Origin: Fratercula arctica
Lineage: Eukaryota; Chordata; Aves; Charadriiformes; Alcidae
Direction: 5' to 3'
Assembly: GCA_947846985.1 (NCBI GenBank)
Contig: CANTUZ010000020.1
Coordinates: 4,479,959 to 4,543,958, forward strand
Length of the DNA: 64,000 nucleotides
The notes beneath the pieces are model-generated. The model was not told the origin of the DNA and did no database searches. It saw nothing but the letters and a program-made list of their open reading frames with translations. Numbering within the stretch: position 1 is the first letter of the stretch; each line of letters begins with the position of its first letter. The position numbers and the translations under genes were made by a program. Shown piece by piece: positions 26,201 to 35,200 of the stretch.

Positions 26201-29200
26201 GACAGAAGCAGGAGCCGAGATGGCTCCAGGAACATGTGCCAGCTCGGCACCATGAGGGTTAATTTGCTTTGTCCCCAGTGATGGACTTTGGCTTGTTTGG
26301 CTCCCCAGCCAGCCGAGGGGATTTCCCTTTCCCTGTTGTTTTTTTTCTTTTTTACAGGAAGGGAGAAAAGTGGTCTCAGCGGGTGGGGGAGACAGTCCCG
26401 CGGCCGGGGGAGCGTGGCGGAGGGGCAGCCCGTTACCGTGCTGGCCTGCGACAGCTCCACGCGGATGTTGATGAGCTGGTTCTGGAGCGACTCCTTCTTG
26501 TGCAGCAGCTTCTCCGGGTAGGCGGGCTGGCTCCCGAACATCTCCAGCTCCTGGTGTGTCCCCATCAGGGCACTCTCCAGGCTCTCCTGGGAGGGAGATT
26601 CGGCCATGAGAGCCCGGCTGGTGCAGGAGCTACAGTCCCTCTCCTTAACAGGCCATTAACACACGGGGACTCCCAGGACCACAGCATGGCCAGGGCATCT
26701 CCTCCAGCTCAGAAACACCCCCGCTGTGCTGTCCCCAAGAGAGCAGGACATGGCGCTTCCTCGCCACAAAGGTGCTGCCTGGGCATGGCCATCGCCGTGC
26801 AGCCAGGTTTGTCCCCAGATGGCCACCTGAGCTGCCCACCACGTACCTTCTCTGCTCGGAGCTGCTGCACCAGCCTCTCCTGCTCCCGCAGCACCTTGTT
26901 CTGCTCGCAGAGCTTCCCCAGCAGCTTCTGTCCCCGGGAGGGAAAGAAAAAGGGAGAAGATGAGACCACCCATATGAACGGTTCCGTGTTCAGCCGGGAG
27001 AGATGGGATACAGCCAGGAACATAGACCAGGGGTTGGTTTGATGGGACAATGCGTGGTCCTGGGGAGGGTTTCCAGCCTGCTGCTCCCATTGCAGGGACC
27101 TCAGCCCCAGCCAGGGTGACACGGGCCAAATCTGGACATGGGGCAAGATGAAGCAGCTAAACTCAGCCAAGGATTTAGTCCCCGGGCAGCACACACCACA
27201 CTTGGGGCATCACCAGGTCCCACCCCGGCTGCACGGGAGTCTCTCTCTATGGGGACAGCAGACCTGCTGCAGGGGAAGGGGACAACAGCACAGGGCAGAG
27301 GAGGGGACATGCAGGATGGACGTTTGCTCTTACGTCGGTGTCTTGCTCGCTTATCTTGTAGGCGTGCAGTGTCTCCCTGTAGGCCTCCGGGAAGGGTGTC
27401 ACCTGTAAGCAGAGCATGGGGTGAGCCCGGCTCCGGGAGCCCCTGGGGAAGGCAAGGCAGCTTCCAGCCCCTCTTCCCCATCCCCGTGAGTGGGGAAAGA
27501 AGCGACAGATGAGTCTCCAGAGGCAGTGGGTGCTCCCGGCAGCCGGCACGGCCGGGCAGGCGCCAGCATCCGTCGGGAGGCAGTGCGGGATGTCGGCGCC
27601 GGAGCTCTCACCCCAACCCTGCCCGGTGGCTCGGATAAAGGCACAGCCTCCCTCCCCGTTCCCCATCAGCTGGGAAAACCACGGGAATTATCTGGAGACA
27701 ACCTCTCCGCAGGACGCCAAGAGCTGAGTTAAAGAGCTGCCTCGTGAATCATTAACTGCCTGGTGTATAACTGCCACCATTTCACAGGCAGGGAAACAAA
27801 GGCAGAAAGATTAAGCTGTAATCCCACTTAGCAGAGTGGAAACACCTATAAATCAGCAGCAGCATCAGGGCCTGTTTACCATCCGGCTTCTCTGTGAGTC
27901 ATTTTCCTTTCCTGGAAATCTAAATTACTAATGGGACCTCACCAATTAAATGCCTCCAAGATCTCAAGATGAAAGGCATAAAATAGGAAGAAGGGGATCA
28001 TTATTGCTAGAAAGCAAGACGCTACTTTAGAGCCATTTAAAACCATCGGACAATGCAAATAGACCCGAACCTGGGAAATGCCCAGTGCAGCTGGAGGCAG
28101 AGCCCGGCGGATGGGGATGCTGCTGCCTGCGGGCAGGGAGCCCGGCCAGTGAGAGCATCTCGGCAGCTCCAGCTTCGCCCTCCAGCATGTCCCGGCTCCC
28201 AGCGCACAGCAGATGGGAACAGGCACCTTCCCTTCGTTGGAAAACCCCAGCGATCACCCGGTCGCCGCTCGCTTGCGCAGCCAGGTGATGCCCTCGGCAG
28301 AACGGCGAGGGCCCAGGACCTCCCTGCCCAGGGCTGGCAGCGTGATGGGCTGCGGGTCACAGTGACCCGGACACACATTCCCAGGCGATGGGACCTGCCC
28401 ACGCTTGGAGCTGCAGCCCAACATCAGCAGGGACATCACGATGCTTCTGCAGCCCTCTCCAGGCCGGGAAACGGAATGAGACAGATCCTCAGGGGATAAA
28501 AAGCTGTTTCCTCTCCCTGTTATGGGAGTTATTGCTTTGGTTTTAAGAGCCTTGGGCTGGATTCCTGTCTTTAAATCATCCCACACCTTTTCCTTGCCTC
28601 ATCAACACATGACAGCAAACAGAGGGTGAGCGAAGCACCCGAGTCCAGCCCAGAGGAGGATGAGAGTTCAGGACGGCTGCGCCCCCACTTTGTGCTCTCA
28701 GCACAAGGATTTGCTGAGTTTTAATGGCTCATGGATGGATTAGCAAAGCCTGTGATGGACTAGCATGTCCCCCGAGAGCGTGATGTGCCGGAGTCGCATG
28801 GATGCTGGAGTCGGCGTGAGTGGAAATGGCAGGAGGTGACCTCGGGGATGGAGCGCGGGGTGGCTGGCGTGGCTGCCATGCACGAGCCATGCGTGGCCCG
28901 GCGGCCGGGGGCTTACTTGCATGTAGAGCTGAGCCCTAGGGGAGGAGGTCTCCACCATCCTGTTCACCATACTGATCAGGGTTTCGCTCTCGCTCATCTG
29001 CGGCAGACAGGGAAGGAAAGTTGAGAGGTCAGCGGAGACGTGCTTGGGTGCCGTCGGAGCAGCGGGGCGGCTCGGTCCACGAGCCCGTGGGGCATCGGGC
29101 TGCAACATGCCACCTCCAAGAGATGTCCCAGAGGCTTTAGCCAGCTGGGGACCACTGCCCCGGGCTCCTGCTGCTCCGTTTTGTGCACTGAAGAGCATCC

Positions 29201-32200
29201 TGGGCTGCTTGCATGCCCTGAAAACTTTGTTGATAAACAGATAAAACGGAGCCAGCTCGGAGCCGGGTGGCAGCAAACTGCACATACAGACAACAAGCTT
29301 GCACAGAGACGCCCACGGCTGCAAGGCACAGCGTGGTCCCAGCAGACAGACAGACTCCTGGTGCTGACAAACGGCTCGGTGCCCTGGCCCTCGCGGAGGA
29401 GCCGGGGCTGGGATGGACCTGCTGAAGGCGCAGACGAGCTCTGGGCACAGGGGAAGGTGACCGAAGGGTTGGGGACAGCAGTGTCCCCCCTCTCCAGCGC
29501 GGCAGCCTCGAGCAGCAGAGCCGGGTGGGAACAGGGTGCTCCCATGGAGATGGCACATTGCGGCCACGCTGCTGGGTAGGACAAGGATGTGACGGCGGTT
29601 GGCATGGCTGTACCTCCCCAGAGCCGCAGCCAGCCGGCAGCTCTGTCCGGGGCTGTGCCGAGCTCTCCCGGGCACAAGCCCACCCCGGCCAGACAGACCC
29701 CGACCCCGGGTCCCGGTCTCAGCGCTGCAGCCCAGGGGGGTTTTGCTGCTCTCAGGGCACTGCTGCCAGGACACGCAGCCCGCAACGCGTGGTGGAGCCG
29801 CTCACATCAGTGGCACCGGAGCTTCACCGCTGCCTTTGCCAGCAGAAATGCCCCAGGAGCCCGCAGCCCCGGGCAGACGAGCAAGGGAAACCCCTCACAC
29901 CCCACAACCAGGACCCTCGGGGTCCAAGGGGTGACACCAGTTTAATCAGAAACCAGGGACCAAACCCTGACTTGGGGCGGGTCAGGAAAGTGGGGTGCAG
30001 CCGAGGGAACCGTCCCCACGACCGGAGAAGCAAGGAGAGAGAAAATAAAGCAGCGAGCCGTTTGAAAAGAGACGCTTGACGGCGTCACTCCGAATTAGTC
30101 TCTCCAGAGGTCAGCAGGAGAGGAGGAGGAGATGCAAAGCCTTTTTAGGGAGTGTTTTAAAGAGCCTGGGAGAGCGAGCAGCGCTGCCCATGGCTGTGAA
30201 ATAATCCAGAGAGCTTTTATTGCAGCAAGTGCTCCTGCCTGTCCCTGGCTCTGCTCCAAGGCAGACACAGATCTTGGCGATTACTGCACCGATGGAGATC
30301 CGCAGACTAATGAGATTGTCTCTGGAGCAGCTCCCTTAGTGCAAGCCTGGCTTTGGCGGGCAAGCGCCTGGGCTGCAGCACTGGCTGCCAGCTCCTGTCC
30401 CTGGCTCTGACATCAGCCGGTGCCTGCGGTTTCCACCCCACCAGTCCTGGGGGGTCTCTCCCAGCCGGATTGCCCCCACCCCGGCTCCTGGGATGAAGTC
30501 AGTTCACAGCTTTCCTCCCAACACCCCCTGCCATGCAAAAACCTACCGCTGCTTCGGTATCGGTCCCAGCCCTGCATCAAACCTCTTGCCTTCGAGGAGG
30601 AACAGGGCCAGCACGTGACGAAACCACCTCGCACCCATCCGGCTCCCCACGGCTCGCCTAGCCACCCCCCAGCATGGGGGCACCAGCCCCAGGACCCCCG
30701 AAGCAGCCTGGCTTGCACCGCCGCCGGTGGCACTGCTGGGTGTGGGGACACGCCATCCAGCACGGCCACGCTGGCACCGCGCATCGGTGTCCCACACCAC
30801 GCTGAGCCAGCACGGTGCAGACCAACCTGGGGAGGGTTCCAGAGCCATCTGCCTCCCCTGCAACCCAGGAGCAGCTCCCTGAGGCCCCGGGCATGTGGGA
30901 AGCTGCCCCGGTTCCCCCCAAAACCCCCCCACCAGCTCCAGCACACCACACAGAAGGCACTGTCAGGGGGATTTTTCTGCCAAGCAATGAGCGACCCTAC
31001 AGACGGGAAGGATGGAAGAAGCAAACCAAAGACAACTCGTGCTGCTGTAATGCCAAGAAGGGTGCGGATGGATGTTAGGGGAAGAGACGCTGCGCTGGGA
31101 GGGAAGGGGACGCCACTGGGGACAGGGCACACGGGGACGTAAGCAGGGTGAGGCTTGCAGCCAGCTCTGCCTACCTGCTGGTCCAAATACTCTAGGTTTC
31201 TTTGCAACTGAAGGTCTAAAAGTTCATCCTACCAGGAGCCAGCAGGCATGCGGCAAGAAACGAACACACAAAACATATAAAAGAAGAAGCAAAGCGGTTA
31301 GGTGAAGGCTACGGAAATGCGGAGACCTCTCGGCCGGGGAAGCGAGGCACCTCCCTGGCGCAGAGCTGGGAGAGCTGCCGTGGATGTGTCCTGCGGGAGC
31401 TCCCGGCTCTCCCTCCCAGCTAACGGTGCCTCGGAAGAGGCACAGCCCTTTCCCTGCCTCTCTGGCTCGCGAGGATGGATGGCAGCATGGGTAGCTTATG
31501 GTAACTCGTGCTTCTCCCTCCTCCAACGGCCGGTCCTGCCCCGTGGCTTTGGGACCGTGCTCTGCAGAGGGACCTGCCGGTCTCACCCCGCCAGCTCCAA
31601 CCCCTCAGCGCCCCGAGGGGAAATGCAACGCGAGGAAAAAGCAGCAGCTGTAGCCAGAAGTGAGGAAGCAAGAGGGGCAGAGGTGCAGGGTGTGTGCCAG
31701 CCTCAGCCAGGGATCACCCTGGGGGTGACAAGCCCGGGCCAGCATCGCAGGGCGTACAGGGGTCCAAGGGTGTGCCACTGCCCCCACAACCTGAGGGCTG
31801 CAGGGCAGAAACTGGGGGCCTTTCTATCAGGTTTTCCTTTGGGCACAGCCAGGAGGGACCGGAGACACCAGTAAAGGGACCTGTGGTCCCAACCTGCCCC
31901 AGAGCAGCCCAGCTCCGACCCACAGGAGCGGAGCGGTTCCTCCTTGGCCATCCAAGCAAGGAGCCCCCGAGCTGGTCCACCTCCCCGGGGGGCTCTGAGC
32001 ACCCTGGTCCGCTGGGGGTTCACCCCCTCGGCGCCGGCAGCATACGTACCATTTTGTCGTGGACGGTGGGGGATGCTGGGTAGTGGTACGGATACATTCC
32101 CGCAGGGACGGGCCGTCTGTCACCCAGATAGTCATACTGAGAAGAGAGGAGACCCCGCACCCCAAAAGCGGAGACACGTGAGAGGTGGGCAAGTGGCCAG

Positions 32201-35200
32201 AAAGTGCGTGCAAGGGCAGCCACCAGCCCCGCAGCAGGGTCAGGCCCGGCTTTGGGGTGCACAGCAGCGAGACAGGGACACCAGCGGTCCCTGCTCGGGA
32301 GCGCATCACTCGTGGTGGCCCCAAGCACACCATCTCCATCCCCATCCCCATGTCCATCCGCATCCCATTTCATCCCATCCCTCTGGGCTCACAGCAGCGA
32401 AGGAGCAGCCAGAAGGGAACAATCACAACCTGGGCAGCTTTGCAGGATGACAAGAGGGGACCTAAAGCCATCAGCTGCTGCAAGGGATGGACTTGGTGGC
32501 ATTTTGAGGCCAGGCTGTGCATGCAGAGGGGACAGGCTGTGCTGCAGCATTCCTGCCCTGCCGTCCCCAGCGAGGGTCCCCCTCCAACCCTGTGCCCCCC
32601 TGAGCACCGAGGGGCATTTACCTTGGGAGAACTGATGGATCGCCTCATCATGAAGGTGGTGGGGTCAGCGTAAATCTCCTCTCCCCGGGGCGGCAGCCGC
32701 TCGAAGCGGGCGCTGGGCGAGCGGACCGGGGAGTACACCCGTGCCCGGCTGTAGGAGCCCTGGCTGGGCGAGCGGGGCACGGAGCGGGAGCGGGGCTGCA
32801 GCGACATCCGTCGCAGGGAGCCCGAGGCCGCATCCACCTCGTCCAAGTAAGTCGGCTGCCTCCCGGGAGCGGGTAGCCAGAGCGGGACGTCTTGCCGGCC
32901 GAACCCGGGGTGTTCCTTCCAGTCGCGGAGCTGGTAGGTGCCCCCGTTGCGGAAGGAGTGACGCTTGTCCTCCAGCGCCCAGGGCGGGCTCACCCGCTCG
33001 TAGGCGGGCATGGAGCAGATGCTGTCGGGGCGCACCCCCGGCGGGTAGTACTGGTAGTCCTCGGGGTACTGGGGCGAGTAGGGGGAATAGTAGTCGGGCA
33101 CCCGGCGAGACACGGGGTAAAATCTGGTGGGGCTGGAGGGGGGAAGAGAGCCGTGAGAGCCCGGCTGGTGGCCAGGCAGTGTCCAGCCCCTCACTCTCCA
33201 GCCGGGGGTCCCGGTGAGCGAGGACAGCCTTCGAGCAGGCAGCTCTGACACCAGCATCCGGAAAGCTGGGCTGGCTGGCATCCCTCCTCCCAGGGACCCC
33301 ACGGTGGCCTCCCTTCCAAAATCCACCCTGTCCCATGCCCGGCTCAGAGCTGGCACATGGGGACAGCCCAGAAAGAAGATTTTCTGACCCCAGGAGGGGA
33401 TAAAGCAGTTGGGGAGGGGAAAATCATTCCCAGGGCATCACCTGAAGGGCAGCCCTGGAGAAAAGGAGCAAGACCCCCCCCCCCCCGTCTCTGCCCCCCA
33501 TCAGCCCTCACCTCCGCAGCTCCTCGGGGGGCACGGCCCCCCGGCGCGAGTTCACCCACTGCTGCAGCTGCGTCATGGAGCTCTTGCGCTGGGCCATCTT
33601 CTCGGGGTTGGTGCGGGGGGCAAAGCCCCGGTGGTGGACCACACTCTCCCCGTCGGGCGGGGGGTACGCGGTGCTGCCGGGCCGGCTGGGTGACGAGTAC
33701 GCCCAGCCATTGGGCTGGGGCGGCCGCTCCGCGCTCGCCGGTACCCGGGGTACCTCGGGGTAAGGACTGCCAGGCTCCGAGGGCATCTCCTGCCCGGCGA
33801 TGCCATTGGCTTTGGCCAAGGGCTCTTTCTTGCTCTCCATCCTCTCCGGCTTCCTCTCGATCTTCTCCGAGCCACGGCCGTCGCCTTCCCCCCGGGTCTT
33901 GGCGTCGGGGTCAGCTTTGGGGTGCTCGCGGTGGGCGGCGTTGCGGTGGTGGTGGTGGTGTTTGCTGGGGGGGATGTTTTCAGAGTCTGGCTTCTCGTGC
34001 CTGGAGGGTGCCGAAGCACGAGAGAGCGTTACCTTCCCTTTGCAATGCCCCTGAGGTGGCTGGTAGCGTTCTGTCCCTCCCTCAGCCTTGGGGGGCCAAT
34101 GCTCCCCCGGCTCCACTCTCCAGAGGGACCCTCACACTCCCAGGAGGTCGCCGGCCGTGATGCACGGCCCCTCCGCTCCATCTCCAAGAGAGCAGGGGAG
34201 AGGAGTGCCACGGGGAGACGGTGGGTGCTGACCTCTGCGTTGGGGGGATCTGCACCCGGGCGGCTTCGCCCATGGCTTGGATCCAGGACTCCTGCTCCTC
34301 TGTGTTCTCGGCGCTGAAGAAGTACGTCCGGATGCCGGCGTGCTCCGCCTGGGGAGACAGGGACTGCTCATTACTCGCCGGCATCTCCTCCATCCAGCAC
34401 ACCGTCACCTGCAGGGAGGCAGAGAAGTGGGGAGAGAGACAGAAAGGAGGGTGAGAGCTCCATTTCCACCCCGGCACGAGGTCCTGCCACCGCAGGAGAA
34501 GACAGGCACCGTCCTTCCCCCCCTGCCATGCGTGCATCCTCGGGATGGAAGGCTCTGCAGGCAGAACCAGAGCCAGCCCTCACCCCCTTGCAGGAGATTC
34601 CCCGTGAGATGCTCGGGACCACCCTCCCCAGGGCTCCGCGCCCCGGTGCAGAGATTGCTGCACCCCAGCATCGAGCGGGTCCCCATGGGGCACATGGGGC
34701 TGGCGAAGGATCCACGTCCCAGTGAGAGTGGCAGCGCCAGATGGAGCATTATCATTCATGCAGGGTTAGGAGGAAGTTGGCTTTTTGGCCCAGACAACAT
34801 TTTTGGGGGAAAAAGGTTCGCTTTTGGTCCCAGATGTCCCAGATGTCAGTGCCCACTCTCCCCCTGGTCTGGCTATTTAGGGCCTTTTCGAAGCTTCCAC
34901 CTTCCCCCTCTGTGGAAAGGGACGGGAGGCAGCGAGGAGGAAGAAAAGGCAGAAAGCAGGAGGTTTTCCCCCCTGAGTGACTTTCAGGGCTCAATCTCTT
35001 AAAAAAATAAAATAAAATAAAATAAATAAAAAATATTAGGGGTCTAATTAAAACCCTCCCTTAGGTTTCCATCTTCCCCCTCCCCAGAGCATGCAGCCAC
35101 CGTGCCCTGCCGCAGGGTCACCTCCTGCAGCCCCCATGCGCTCCTGCCTCTGAAAGCTCTGCAGCCAGAGCAAAAAAAACAAACCAAACGGATTCATCCC

